Source: Hypoxylon rubiginosum (lineage: Eukaryota; Ascomycota; Sordariomycetes; Xylariales; Hypoxylaceae). From it: a stretch of 64,000 nucleotides of DNA. The notes beneath the pieces were generated by a model. It had not been told where the DNA came from and did not search any database. It saw only the letters and a program-made list of their open reading frames with translations. This document shows, in pieces, positions 24,973 through 37,215 of this stretch. The position numbers were made by a program, and so were the translations under genes. The stretch covers positions 1,798,001-1,862,000 of the forward strand of contig CADCXA010000006.1 in NCBI GenBank assembly GCA_902806565.1. The letters run 5' to 3'. Position 1 is the first letter of the stretch. The number at the start of each line of letters is the position of its first letter.

Positions 24973-26594
24973 TTAATTATCCTTCCCAAGCTTCTGGGTA
25001 TAGGAATTGTTCCCCCTTCTCAACAGGTATTCCCGATATAAAATTGCCCTGAAAACACCGTACAACCCCTTCAGCGGCCAGATACTCCAAAACAGCATAA
25101 GCAGCCAGGGTATCCAACTCTCCAGCTCCTTCTCCTTCCCCTCGATATCCGTCTTCACCTTGTCGTAAACATTCGGCATCCAGGTCGCCCCGTACTTTTC
25201 CCGGACGGCGTCGTATGACTTCCGGTCGTAGTGCGACCAAAACTCCTCTTCGGTGTAGTAGGCGTGGGCGTAGAGCCACTTCTTCCCCCCGAGCTCGTTC
25301 ACCTTGCGCTCGAGGGCCTGGTTCTGCCGGATGAACTCGCGGGCGTTCGTCGATCTGGGACCCCATATGCCAAAGTTCATGAGCCCGGCGCGGTCCGGGG
25401 GTAGGTGTGCGAACTCGGAGTGGAGGCCGTGGGCCGCGTCGGTGGTCTCGCGCGCCAGGCGTAAGGGACACAGCCATAGGGGGGATATTTCTAATGTGCT
25501 GTCTAGCCAGGCGGCGAATTCTTCGGTCTTGTCGAACGGGACGCCGACGTCTTGGACGATATAGTTATCGGATAAGCCGCTATGATGTAAAGCGCGAAAC
25601 ATGACTCTCACGTGCATAAGGGGGTTCAAGAGGAAACGCGTGATCCGGTTAAAGGGGACGAGAAAGTACTGGAAAGAGTACTTGGCAACCCAGAAGCCAC
25701 CGCGGTCGTATCGGAAAAGGTAATCCTCTAGTGGAACATATTCGACAATAGTTTGAGACGGACTCTTACGCAGCCGCTTTAGAATCCGGCGGCAGTGAAT
25801 ATAGAACCACGGATCTATGCTACGCGAGAACCGTTGGACTTTGGACTCGGATGTAGGAGAGCTGACGAGACGTCCTGAACAGACAACAGTCGAACTTGAA
25901 GAAAATACGATGCCGTCAAGGTAGTCCAATGACGACTTATTAGTTTCTAGTAGACGTGGTTAGAATAACCCGATTCTATGGCGAGAGACTGAAACTCACC
26001 TAATTGGTCTCGCATGAGAGCATTGGCGCTCGGAAGGTCATGAAGTGAGTAAGTCAGCTCTACATATGGCTGAGCATCTTTGAGCTGCACCTCTAAGAGA
26101 GTGACGACACCGAGAGTACCAAAACCCGAGGCGGCACCCCAGAAGAGGTCCGACTTCTCGGCTTTGGTGCGGTAGGCCCGGGTTACGTCGCCGTTGGGCA
26201 GAACAATCTCGATCCAGTTGATGGTAGTGTCGAAAGCACCATACCGAAAGGAAGAGCTTTCGCCTGACGTGCCGGAAAAGCCGCCGCCGACAGTAATACC
26301 GGGAAACTCCATGACGACTAGAGGCACCAGGCGAAATTTTCGAACGGTGATATCCACAAGCGCATCCATAGGGACGTTGGGCTCGACGAGAGCCGTCTTG
26401 CTGTTTACGTCAACTGCGAGAACATGGTTGAGAGAAGATGTGTCGACGGTGTTGTTACGCCACCGTTGAGAAGCTCGCGTGCTGTTTGTCGAGCCGTGAT
26501 AGATTCGGAAATGCTGCTTAGCTTCGCAGAAGTGCCGAACTCGTGACGAAACAGCCGCAACAGCGTCGTCGTGAGCTTGAAAGGGATTTTCCAT
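24973..26594 (-). CDS. Delta24-sterol-reductase-like FAD oxidoreductase
   Basis: Two exons (26,594-26,000 and 25,946-24,973) give 522 aa. The 53-nt intron has GTGAGT, a TTCTAAC branch and a CTAG end, and keeps phase across DQLETNKSS. The N-terminal half is a VAO/PCMH-type FAD-binding domain: VEPNVPMDALV, the flavin loop GITVGGGFSGTSGESSSFRYG, and LPNGDVTRA. The C-terminal half matches the substrate domain of DHCR24/DIMINUTO enzymes, which use NADPH to reduce the sterol C24(25) double bond. Length is close to the usual ~516 aa. Typical DHCR24 has an N-terminal membrane anchor, which is not obvious here. Fungal ergosterol synthesis does not need C24 reduction, so the substrate may be another isoprenoid. 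Its position 3.5 kb from the terpene cyclase gene is suggestive only. Confidence 0.8.
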
Positions 26595-27154
26595 GGTGCG
26601 TACAAATGTATTAGCTATCGACAGGTGTCGCGGGCTGTCGAGGACAAGATCTTGCTCGAGTCTGTTAGACGTAGTCGGGATTAATTTATGCCTCTACTCA
26701 TACTTCGACAAGTGGCCTGAATCATGAGTACTGTGGCGTTGCGGCCTAAAAAAGCAGCAAACACAGGAAATTGGATGTTGGACTATCTTTTTACAATCAC
26801 CAACAGTTCAGATGTTGGTGCGAAAGTGAATCCCTACAAGCTCCCGACGATTCAACCGCATGCGACTTTGCCAGTCTCAAAATCATAAGCTGCTGCGTCG
26901 GCACCCGTGTAATGAAGGGCGTCTCAAAGAGAACCTAATATTCACGAAGCTTGACGACGATAATATCGCTGCGCCGTCCCTGCACCCACTCTGCCGAGTA
27001 GCAGTGGTACTTTGGGACCCCTATGGCCGAGCCTAACAAGGACTTTGGCTATGTAAACTAATAACTTGGGATGATAGGACGTGTAGGAGGTAGGTATGCA
27101 GCAGACGCTAAGAAGTGTATTTAGATATTTGAAATAATACTACTCATATCCACG
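26595..27154. other. Intergenic, nothing recognised
   Basis: About 560 bp separating the FAD oxidoreductase start from the mannosidase stop, both on the minus strand. It should contain the promoter of the former. No RNA gene or repeat is seen. Confidence 0.4.
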
Positions 27155-29691
27155 TCACGTATTCGTGCTCAAACTCGGCGGCACATCGTCTTCGCCTGTA
27201 CCCCAAGTAGTACTCTCCTTATCGCCCAGCGTGAGCTCCAACGTGCCGCCTTCGAGAAAGAAGCTATGCGTGAGGTAATTCTTCGTATAGTCCTCCCCGT
27301 TCAGTTTCGCGCTCTGAATGTAGATTTTCGCGTACGCGGTGTCAAAGTTGGTGGTCTTGACCGTCGCCGTCTTGCCCGTCATGCCGTTGGTGATGGAAAA
27401 CGACGGGAAGAACGGGGCGGTGATAAAATACACGTCCTGGCCCGGATTCGGGAATATCCCCAACATGGCCAACGCGACGAAGGAACCCATGGCGCCCGAG
27501 TCGTCGTTCCCTGGTATGCCCGCCGTCGTGGTGTTGAACTGGCTCGGGATGTAGTAGTGGACGCGTTCGGTCGATTTGCCGGGACGGCCGGCGTAATGGT
27601 ATTGGAATATGGTCAAGAATGCTTGCTCGTCGCCGACGTAGAGGATACCGCTTTCGTGTAGATAGTCTAAGCGGCTGACAAAGGTATCGGGTCCGCCAAG
27701 AGTGGTAATCAGCGATGCCATGTCGTGAGGCGCGAAGAAAGTGTACAGCCAAGGACTACCCTCGTACGTCTCGTGGCCACCCGAGTTCAGGTAGCAAGAG
27801 TCAAACGACATGACCGAAGAGCAAAGGGTCGGATCCTGATATCCCCACGTGCCGTTCAGGTACTTTGGTTGTAGAAACCCAGTGAACCCGGTGTCCGCAC
27901 CATTGATATCCGAGGTTTGGTCGGGGTTGTATAAGTTGATCCAATTTCCAGACCGTTCCGTATACTTTTCATAATCCTCTTGCTTTCCCAGTGCTTCGGC
28001 AATTTCAGCGATGCAGAAATCATTATAGGCGTATTCTACGGTCCGAGAGATGGACCTCGTGATCAAGCCATTTCCGTAGGGATCAAAATCGTCTGCCGGG
28101 ATGTAACCGAGATTCTTCCAGCTATACAAACCTCCACGACCTTCATAGTCCCATACCGGAGGTTCATCCTCTGCATCCTTTACTAATGCCTCGTAACCTG
28201 TTTCCCAATCGACACCTTGGGTGATATTCTTCAAGTACGCGTCCACTAGAACAATGTCGGCATTAGAACCACCTTGCGTCCAGCCTTTCGAGAGGGACAT
28301 TCGACAGTCCGGCAACCATCCCTCATGGCGGTAGATATCGATGAGAGAGCGAATCATGAGGGTTTGCGAGTATGGATCCACTAGCGTGATAAAGGGATGG
28401 ATGCTGCGAAACGAGTCCCATATGCAGTACCACGAATCGTAATAGGGCTCGTCACTCTCCCAAAGATAGTTCTCGCCAGTATAGTCTTGAGGGCTTAGCA
28501 TCGCCCTATATACGCCACTCCAAAAGATGATTTGCAAGTCATCATCATCAAAGCCGGTAGTGTCGATATCCAAAACGGAAAGCTTGTCTTTCCAAATATC
28601 TTCTGCGGTGGCCAAGGTCTTTGGGAAATCGAAATCGGGTATCTCTGTTTCGGCATTGTTGCAAGCTTGGTCAACACTCTTGAAGGAGAGTCCAACACGG
28701 ATCGTAATGGAACTGCCCGCTTCCACCTCGTTGAACCGAGTATAAGTCCCAGCCGGCAAGGGAGGGGAGTTGTTGTCCTGCCCGATGACGATGCTCTTCG
28801 GTTCACTACCACCCCTATTGTTTACAAACACACCAGTTTCACGGATAGTAGATCCCGGAGGAAAATCGGCACAGAAATGCAGTGTGTATGTGCCGGTTCC
28901 GAAACTGGGCTCGAAGGTTCCGCTCCCTGACATCCGACCGGTATCTGGATCCACCGATGCGCTACCGTTGCGGCGCGTATCGGGTAGATCCGTCAAATCT
29001 ACTATGAATAGAGGGCTCAGAGGGGCGTCCACGGTGGTGTTTCCGGTGGCGTTTCCGAAGAATGTGAAGCTATATAGTGCCGTATGGTTCGCAGCAGTGA
29101 TCTCGGCCTTTATGCCAGACTGAAGACCAATGGTAAAATAACCAGGGCGAGCGGAAACGCTCCCGTCAACAATCTCGACGCTACGTTGCGTCTTGGGGAA
29201 AACGCAGCCGTTCAACTCGTCATTAGCACAGCCTGGGTACGCGAAGATTGGAAAATTGGCCAGCGAAGAAGCGCCACCGGTGCCTGAATCGTGCATATGA
29301 GAGAAGCCTGTGACGGGACTTCCATTCGAAGCATAGCCTCCTTGGTTATCCTCTGTGACATCTGCAACCGCCTTCGCCATGCCTAAAGACCTCATTAGGG
29401 TGATTCAAGATACGTAGACCTTCTCTACCTATGTAGGTATGCTTACCGAAGGGTAAGGTAGCCCCAGCGAAGACATGGCCTGGTTATGATGAGCTAGTGT
29501 ATTGCGTTGGAGAGCGTAATGACAGACAACTCACCGCCGTTACGAGTGCCAATGAGAGGGTCGACAAAGTCATAACCAGTCTGAGAGGTGTTGGCTGTCT
29601 GGCGAGATAACTTTGCAAAAGAGGCCTGACCTGACTTCGCCGCCACAAGGCACAAGAAGAATAACCGAGCAGCCATCTTGTGTACTTGCAT
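27155..29691 (-). CDS. Secreted GH92 alpha-1,2-mannosidase
   Basis: Three exons (29,691-29,535; 29,479-29,447; 29,382-27,155) give 805 aa. The 33-nt middle exon encodes HVFAGATLPF and is required to restore the family sequence GHVFAGATLPFGMAKAV. The N-terminus is a signal peptide (MAARLFFLCLVAAKSGQ) starting either at 29,691 or at the Met five codons later. Glycoside hydrolase family 92 marks include DFVDPLIGT at the start of the N-terminal beta-sandwich, DCRMSLSKGWTQGGSNAD, GGHETYEGSPW and GIPGNDDSGAMGSF in the (alpha/alpha)6 barrel that carries the acid and base residues. These enzymes are calcium-dependent inverting exo-mannosidases acting on mannans or N-glycans. Length is normal for the family. 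Secretion is inferred from the signal peptide. Confidence 0.9.
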
Positions 29692-30852
29692 AGGTCATAG
29701 GCAGATACCAATTGAGACACCTAAAACTCCTAGAACCGAAAGAGAGGTTCCCAGGTCATAACCTACCTGGTGAGAGAAGTAAACGAAGGGAGTCACGGAG
29801 ACAAAGAGGAGAAGCTCGTAGTACATAAAGGGCAAGTCGTAAAAGGTAGCCGAGTGACATTGCATATCGTCAAGGCGGGGGTGCAATTCCCCCGGATTCA
29901 GATGGTATCTCGTATGCTCGGCTCCTCATGATCAGGGACCCGTTCTGGGTTATAGACAAGGCGTATTTCGGATCGCCATTCCTGCAGCCGAACTAAGCCT
30001 CCCCCTGCATCCAGCTCCTATCCAGCACCAGAATGTTTTACCAAACGTAGCAGCCAGGCAGTGTAGAAGGCGGGCAAGACAAACTTGGGGAAGATGGGGT
30101 AGCTTGGATCGGTCAAATTGACATCACCGTCAGATTGATACCCTGTGACATTCATCGTGTGGGATTCTGGTAAGAACCCTCTCACTGTCCATCACTGAAA
30201 TCGTGGGATTATATGGAAAGAAAGCGATGGCACTCTTGCTAAAGAAGCTGATATTGTACGAAGTATATTACTAACAGACAACTTGTCTCGGATAGAATGC
30301 TTCTGGCCAAGTCGAATGCTATCCGGCTTCTTGCTGAGGAAGCCTGAGGTTCAAGGAAAGGAAGTCATGTCAAACTTGACAGCATTGAGATTAGAGAGAA
30401 TAAGAGAATACTCGTAAGAAGTTGAAAAGAAATATACCTGTTCTGGTGGTTCTGGTGGTTCTGGTGGTTCTGCTGGTTCTGCTGTAAGTGCAGTTAATAG
30501 ACCTCAGTATTGAGAAATCGAAAGGCGGGAGAAATGTAAAAGTTCCAAGGTTCTATCCGCCTGCACTAAAGTGGATACCTAGGTCCCGCTGCTACAGGCC
30601 CTGATTGGCTTAAATTTCTCCCCGCGTAAAAGCTACTGGGTCGTGCAGCAGAAAAATTTCGAGGTCGAATTTTTATTTTTATCGGTCAATTGATACGAAA
30701 TTTCAACATCTATCAAGTCGATTTCCACACCTTACCGACGACGAAATAAACCTCTAAAGTCGGGTTTCTAAGGTCCTTTAAGTCGATTAAACCAGGATTT
30801 ACGTGCCTACACTACAATTTCCCCCTAATTTCGAAAGCCAACAGCAGCCAAA
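29692..30852. promoter_or_regulatory. Divergent intergenic region with a 9-bp tandem repeat
   Basis: About 1.16 kb between the divergent starts of the mannosidase and NHP2 genes, so it should hold both promoters. A 9-bp repeat (TTCTGGTGG and variant TTCTGCTGG) occupies about 30,440-30,483. An ACCTAGGT palindrome lies at 30,577-30,584. A G/C hairpin near 29,877-29,895 resembles a tRNA T-arm only superficially. No gene is supported. Confidence 0.45.
30440..30483 (+). repeat. 9-bp minisatellite
   Basis: Nearly five tandem copies of TTCTGGTGG, the last two changed to TTCTGCTGG or truncated. It lies in the non-coding region upstream of NHP2. Confidence 0.85.
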
Positions 30853-31691
30853 ATGGGGTCGTCGAAACCCGAGAAGAAGGAGAAGAAGGACAAGAAGGAC
30901 AAGAAGCGCAGCGAGGTAGACGGCGTCTCGAAGCCCAAGAAGGACAAGAAAGAGAAGAAGGAAAAGAAGGAGAAGCTAAAGAGCGCCGTCAATTCTACCC
31001 TCGACGACCAATTACAAGCGGACGTTGCTGCGTCTGTCACCGTCGTGAAGGACGATGACGGCAAGTCGGTCAAGGTCCTGGCTCCCGTAGTCGGCGCCCT
31101 GGTACCCTTCGCCGTGCCCCTAGCCGACGAGAAGGCAACCAAGAAGATTATGAAGACTGTACGAAAAGGTATGTTTGCTCCTGCTCTTACTCCTGCCTCT
31201 TACAATATTGGTGCCTCCCTAGGTATCTATGGTGCACGATCAGTACCTATGGTGTACGATCACAACAACAAAAATGCTAACACAATCCCTCTTCAACAGC
31301 GGCGAAACACAAGACCCTCAAGCGCGGCGTAAAAGAGGTGGTCAAGTCCCTCCGCAAGTCGCCGGCCGCCGGCCCGGGCAACACCTCGTTCCCGGGCGTC
31401 GTGGTCCTGGCCGGCGACATCAGCCCGATGGACGTCATCAGCCACATCCCCGTGCTGTGCGAGGACGTCAACGTGCCCTACATCTTCGTCACGTCGCGCG
31501 CCGAGCTGGGCGCCGCGGGGAGCACCAAGCGGCCCACGAGCGTCGTCATGGTCACGGAGAAGCGCGTCGGCGGTAAGAAGGACAAGGCGGACGACAAGAT
31601 CGTTGAGGAAGATGGGGAAGATTTCACCGAGGCGTACAAGGATCTGGTTAAGCTGGTCGAGAAGGAGAGCAAGCAGCTCAAGTTTACATAG
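30853..31691 (+). CDS. NHP2: H/ACA snoRNP subunit Nhp2 (L7Ae family)
   Basis: Two exons (30,853-31,168 and 31,300-31,691) give 235 aa. The 131-nt intron begins GTATGT and ends CAG, and joins MKTVRK to AAKHKTLKRGVKEVVKSLRK. The first ~45 residues are a lysine-rich tail (KKEKKDKKDKK) typical of nucleolar proteins. The L7Ae/L30e/S12e RNA-binding fold follows, with GVKEVVKSLRK, GVVVLAGDISPMDVISHIPVLCED and NVPYIFVTSRAELGAA. Nhp2 binds the kink-turn-like guide RNA with Cbf5, Gar1 and Nop10 and is needed for rRNA pseudouridylation. The fungal protein is longer than yeast Nhp2 (156 aa), mainly because of the basic N-terminus and an insertion rich in charged residues near the C-terminus. The homologous Snu13 lacks both extensions, which favours Nhp2. 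Confidence 0.9.
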
Positions 31692-32231
31692 AGATGAGCT
31701 ACGCTGCGGCTAAGCTGAGCTGTGGAAGGCTAGCATACTCGTGGAAGATTCACACCGGATGGCAAATCTCGTTGGATGTCGAGTCAATTCTAGCTCGACA
31801 GCTGCCGAACATTCTTCACCTCTGTTCTAAAGCACATCTGAAGGTATGGGTGTATTGTAACGCTCTGATTCGGTTGGCTACGTAAGGCGTAGCCTTTGGC
31901 GTTGGGGAAAAATACTCATTCTGCTTTTTAAGGGATTCATGAAAATTTCAGCACATAGTCAATCTGATTGGTGTGGAAGCTTATCCAGTTTTTCCTCTCT
32001 CGATACAGAGTCACATACTAGCAACCATTTTACAGTTCATGACATTTTACATCACCAAGACAAGGACGGATCGAATTACAGCGTTTAACTTATTTCTTCA
32101 TTTTTGCTACACAGCTAGGGACAAAGACATTGTCTCGTCTAGTTTTCCAACCAGCCAGCCAGCCTCCCGGTAAGGTAATTCTAACCCGTAGGGAAGCTTA
32201 CAAATACAGGACTTTCAAAACTTCCATCTCT
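31692..32231. other. Convergent intergenic spacer
   Basis: About 540 bp between the 3' ends of NHP2 and the next minus-strand gene. Short open frames here have no coding character. Nothing else is recognised. Confidence 0.4.
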
Positions 32232-32895
32232 TCAATGGAAAGGGTTGGTTCGGGTGCCCCACCAAGTCAGGAAGATGGACAGACCGACAGTCTCTAGGAT
32301 CTTGGAGGTAGCGCCGACTGCCACGGTGTCGAGAGGTCGCTTCTCGGTGAGGAGTTGCGCAAGGTACTAGCGGGGAAGCGTTAGCAAGGTGTGAAAGAGA
32401 GGGAGAGTAGGTAAACTGTTGGGAGCGAGAGTATATCATACTGTAGGAGCAGAGGTGGCGGCAAAGATCAGGGCGCCTAGATAGGCAGCGCCCCTGTAGC
32501 TGAGGGTGCCGGTTGCGTTGATCAGAGCGCCGACGCCGTACGACTGCAGGGCGGAGCCGACGAGCGAAGTGCCCCACGCGACGGCGGCCGAAGAAGCTTC
32601 CTTTGACCGGATGAAATCCTCCTTGGTGTTGGCCGCCTTGGCTCGCTGGTAGGTCTGGCCGAATAGCGGCGTTAAGACTGCCAGCTCAATACCGTGGTTG
32701 AATACGGTGCCGAGGGCAATAGCCGAAGGCTTGACGGGAGGAAGGTCTAATGGTTTTGTTAGCTTGGGGTCAAGTCAATGGTGGCGTTTTTCAAGAAACT
32801 TCTTGAGACTCCAGAGGTTCGAAAATAGTTGTAGTACTGTGTCTAGAGAGGAACCGAGAAAACGGGTTGGAGTATCACTTACAGTGAAGAGACAT
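32232..32895 (-). CDS. DUF1761-like small membrane protein
   Basis: Three exons (32,895-32,883; 32,746-32,442; 32,366-32,232) give 150 aa. The first exon is only 13 nt (MSLH plus one base). Introns have GTAAGT...TTAG and GTATGA...CTAG ends with GCTAAC branch points, and phases agree. The protein has several hydrophobic helices: PSAIALGTVFNHGIELAVLT, AVAWGTSLVGSALQSYGVG, AAYLGALIFAATSAP and a C-terminal ILETVGLSIFLTWWG. The layout agrees with small fungal proteins annotated as DUF1761, though I cannot confirm the domain by eye. Function is unknown. The tiny first exon is the least certain part; an alternative start inside exon 2 is not available before the conserved LPPVKPSA stretch. Confidence 0.7.
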
Positions 32896-34299
32896 AATGA
32901 CTGATTAGTTATAGAATGCCGTTATTTAGTTAGGATCGTAAAAGTAGGATTTAGGATCGATTGAATGCTAATAGTTTTTGTGCTTGAAGAAAGAAACAAA
33001 GTTGAGAAAAGGTCTTCTTATAACGTCAAGCTACAGCACCGATGACGAAAACAATATCGACATCACGTAGTCTAAGGAACATGGTATAATCCGAGGCTCC
33101 CCAAGTCAGCTACCTGTGTACCTACATGGTAGGAACGTTACGGCTACGTCCAAGTTTCGCAAGCGCAATACAAAGCTTCATTCTTTGCCCCAATTACTCC
33201 ATCCGTTCGGAAAAAAGCCTCCCTGCCTCTCCCAAGAACTGTGGCGCCGTGGTCCATGGTTGACGTGACGTAATAGATGTCTTTTACGTGTCACAAGGTT
33301 CTTAGGTTCTTGGGTTCTTCATTGGCTGCGGGGCCGAGCTCCAGAGCTGAGCTCCATCGTGATGGCCTACATATGTATGAATCGTGGGCCAAATACGGTA
33401 GACCCAAATTGTGGCCGGAGTTCTTCCGTAGAGCCCGTAGAACTCGTCGAACTCGTAGAGCTATTGAGGCAGTTGAGGGTGGCACTTCCAAGCTCCTCGT
33501 AAGCTCCATTGTGTCGTGGGATTTCGAGAATCTCGAGAGCTGGAGTGTGGCATGACTGGCATGCAGGCATGCTAAACCTGGGATGAAATAAGATCCCCAA
33601 GCCCTGTATAGATACCGTCGTATTGCATATCTTGGGCACAGCTTCGTAGGACCAGGTGCTAAAACCACAGAACCTAATTGGTAGCTTACTAGGAATCTGG
33701 GGTCAGAGTTACATGACCGGAGGAGCATCTCCTGTAGACCCATACCTATGTCGTGTGGCTTGTAAGTGGGCTTGAATTTGTTACGGTAACAGATGAGGCA
33801 CGTATAGATCCACCATAAGCAGCCCCTCATACGCAGTAGCTGCCGAAACCAAACGCCATCATGACGCTTTGAAGTGTAGAATTTACTCCATTTGAAAACC
33901 GGGCGACCAAAACTAGGAATATGCTCTCGACAAGTATCGACAAGTATCTGCATGAATGTATCATAACTTGACCGGAAGGATAACTTCCATGTATTAGAAC
34001 CTAACCTAGGTACATGTAGCAAACAAACCACCTCCAGCACCTCCCAGACACCTAGGTAGTCGTCCTACTCCTTGAAAATGTACACTGTATTATATTAGAC
34101 GCCTGGACCTATACAGACCTTATACAGACGAGGCATCAAACGAGGGCATATCGGCAAGGAGGTATGTAAGATGATTCTTTCAATGCTAGCCGTCGGTGTA
34201 CCAATATCCTCTTCCCTCCCCGCTAATGCCAATTAACACCCGCTATGTTTTTGTCTTAAAAGGTCTTGATTCGTCTTCTCTTTTCTTGTCTTCACGTCT
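32896..34299. other. Long gene-poor spacer with overlapping unsupported frames
   Basis: About 1.4 kb between two minus-strand genes. Long frames on both strands around 33,277-34,040 start only from non-ATG codons or owe their length to a short repeat (GTAGAACTCGTCGAACTCGTAG-like, about 33,428-33,464). Two ACCTAGGT palindromes lie at 34,004-34,011 and 34,050-34,057. No gene is supported; the promoter of the DUF1761-like gene should be at the left edge. Confidence 0.4.
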
Positions 34300-35992
34300 T
34301 CACGTCATCATATGCTGCCCGTCCTCTCCACCTCGCAATGCAAGCAATGCTCTGACATCCGAAACGTACTGTAACCCTTCAAACAGAGGCACCAGGTGTA
34401 ATAAATCATTATCCGTAGGATCATTGATCCATCCCTGTATAGGAATCGCGTTGTCTGCGTGGGCCATGGGCTCTCGTTAGAATACGAACGGCAAACCCAT
34501 GCGAGTAATAGTCAGGGGACTCCCTACCTTGGTGGAACATGTAGCTTAGAGGGCTGTTGTCAAGAATCATGACCTTGCTCAGGTCCGGTTCTATAGAGCT
34601 AAGATCCTTGATAAAAGCGCCGTGCCTGAAAGTGCAGTGCTGCCGGTAGTATCTTCCCGAGAAGAACTTCCTCTCCGACTCTAGCCAGTCGATGACGGGA
34701 TCCGCGTACTCTTGTACCGACGCCGTGAAGACAACGAGATTAAACCATTTGCAAACCTTTGCGACCCAGGTTAGCGTGGCCGACCATATAGACTACTACC
34801 GATATATCCTCACCTTTCGAAGAAATTCGTCGCAGTGCGGCCGCTTGTGAACATAGTACAGAATGGGATGCTGAGGTCCTAGAGCTTGCTGGCCTCCACT
34901 TCCGACGTATGTTGTGTTCAGCCGCACTTCGACCATGTGTCCCGAACCCATTCGGCCCCCTTTCGACATGCTGTGTATTAGCGTCTCGTCCAAGTCTAGT
35001 ATTAACGTCTTTAGATGCTTCGGGTCTACCGGTTCGTATGGGATATAAGAAGGTTGCCGACGGGGTATTAACGGTCTCGGGGGAGCTGGCGTCTTCGGAT
35101 ATCTCGTCAGGGCCCCGATAGGGGAGGTAGGAGACTTCAGTTGCGCAGACAGGTCTGCTGAGGCCTCGCTGCTGCTGGTGCCGGCAGCACTCACAGATTG
35201 TGCCTTCTTATGTTTCCGTTGTCGCATAGCTTCGTCATTATTCAGCTTGATCCGTATCGACCTCCTGGTGGGAGCTGACTCTTCGGTGGGATCCAGAGAC
35301 TTGGACCGTATGTGGCGACCGGAAGAGGCGGAGCCCCGGCGGTTAGTCTGAGTTCTAGCCCCTGTATCCGATTCCGATTCCGACGAGAGACCTGAGGACG
35401 ATGTTCCTGAAGAGAGCGCTGGTCTGGAGGCGGCGAACGCATGCTTCCCTCTCACCTTTTGGGAGGCTCGTTTAGATAAGGGTTGCTTTTCCTCTACGGC
35501 GATATTCTCGTGGTAGTCGGCTGCAAGCTTGCGCGTATCGCCCCCGTAGGTACCAAACAGACTCCTAACCTGTCGCAAGGGGGCAAAGTTCCCTTGTTCG
35601 TCATAAAAGCAAGCAACAAGGTAAACTCCAGGCGCGGCAATGGTGGATAATACCCATCGGATGGAATTTATCAAATTGTTTGCGATGCGCCCAGGGATGA
35701 CATGCCAAGAATACGACCGGATATTCGTGTCTTTAGTATCGTTCTTCTCTAACAGAGGAGTCTTCTCATCCGCGTCTTGCGGATTGTCTACGTTTCTATC
35801 TTTGCTAGAGGGGACCGTGCTCTCGTTAAACTCGGTCGCATCTTTCTCGCCAGGCGACGTGTCGTCCAGGGTCGTTGGGTTGTCACCGGACTGGGCGACA
35901 GCCAAACCGATATGGCTTAAGGAGTTGGATCGCGTAGGGGCGGGACTGGAAGACGGGGAGACGCGCGCGGATATTATATTGAGAGAGTTCAT
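34300..35992 (-). CDS. NEM1: Nem1-type nuclear envelope phosphatase (FCP1/SCP-like)
   Basis: Three exons (35,992-34,814; 34,756-34,528; 34,454-34,300) give 520 aa. The start chosen is MNSLNIISARV; the open frame continues upstream without another supported ATG. Residues 1-95 are Ser/Thr-rich and disordered. A hydrophobic segment at about 103-130 would anchor the protein in the ER or nuclear envelope. The HAD-type NLI-interacting phosphatase domain begins near residue 325, with the catalytic DLDET at 333-337, a VFTAS motif, and [24 protein letters not shown] carrying the second acidic motif. Nem1 with Spo7 dephosphorylates the lipin Pah1 and so controls phosphatidate use and nuclear membrane growth. 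The membrane segment and long N-terminus favour Nem1 over soluble SCP or Fcp1 relatives. Confidence 0.88.
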
Positions 35993-37215
35993 CTTCCGGT
36001 CGACCTGCAAGCCATGAAGGAATGGTGCCCGCCGTAGAACAAGCAAGACTCGCGAGTTTGAATGATGATGTCGACGGCTTCGTGGCAGCGCGAGATTGGT
36101 AGATGAATGTCGGACAGTCGGGCAAGTGAGCCCGGATAGTAGTTAGGAACTCCTGTCCCAAGATCGAATGATGGAAAAAGAAAATCTAGAGCTAGCGACA
36201 CGTAGAAATCAATCTAGGTACGTAGATGAGGAGATAGAGATGGAGGTTTCTCCTTCGAACCTCGGTTGGGGTTTATGATTGCTGACGGCTACGCGCGACA
36301 CAACAATAATGGGATTTTACCTTCTTCTTCCAAACATTTCGTTGCTGGGCCTATCGGGTTTTGCAGCAGCTGATGAAAAAAAGATTCCCAAAAAAAAACA
36401 CGCTGTCGCGGGAAGGTCAGTCGTAATCGTAAGCGGTTCTTTGTTCAACTATTTTTCTAGGTAGAGAACTACCAAAGTATAGGAGCTCCAGAAGGCTTAC
36501 TTGAAAGTTAGGTAGGTCGGCCAGGTCGGCTAGGGGGTTTATTACCGTCCCACGGGGCAAACAGTGCACTGGGTTTAATAAAAAGGGAAATCTATTGGAG
36601 CCAAGACCGCCTCGTGCATGGCTGTGCTGCACTGGTTGCACTGCTGGAAATTAGCGGCATTGTGCTAGCCCGACCTCTGTACCGACCTTTGGTACCGCTA
36701 TCTTAGCAGCTGGCAGCTTGGATCGGTTACTTACAAGCTTACAAGGAGTAAATTGGCCATCACGTGTTAATGTCCGTGCTCCGAAGCAAACTGAAATAGA
36801 AGCTGACATCCATCCCATCAGCACATCTCTCTACCCCGCCATGCATTGTAGCAATCGAGGTACGTTCCTGAATTCGGTCATCTTTAGCCCACCCTTAGCC
36901 CACCTTTCTTTTTTCGCGGTACAACCTTTTGAGTCACAACTCTACAAAATCCACGATAATCATTCAAGGTCCTTTCTCACCAGTACTTTCTATACGAACG
37001 GACATCGAGCTCGATCTCGTTACTGAATATATTTTCTTGCCTCGATACTCAGTTTTCTGGATTCGGAACCAAATTCTGTATCGAGAGGCACAGGTCGCCG
37101 AACTGCATTTTTATTTGCGACAACCAAAATCATACCCGGATCGTTATACCCGGAGTCATTGAAGCAGCCCGTACAACAAGACACCTCTGTTCTGGACGTA
37201 TAGACGGGATTGAAG
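35993..37215. promoter_or_regulatory. Divergent promoter region of NEM1 and eIF2B-beta
   Basis: About 1.2 kb between divergent genes, so both promoters lie here. An AAAAAAAAA tract near 36,390-36,400 and a GTTAGGTAGGTCGGCCAGGT stretch near 36,508 are the only low-complexity elements seen. Short frames have no coding evidence. Confidence 0.4.

Noticed and set aside
29870..29905. Possible tRNA T-arm (GGGGG stem with 7-nt loop)
   Set aside because: The loop lacks the TTC-A pattern and no acceptor, D or anticodon arms could be built around it on either strand.
33277..34040. Long overlapping frames on both strands, including 249 codons on the minus strand
   Set aside because: The minus-strand frame begins with a non-ATG codon and shows no domain, and part of its length comes from a short CGTAGAACTCGT-like repeat. 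No splice-consistent model improved it.
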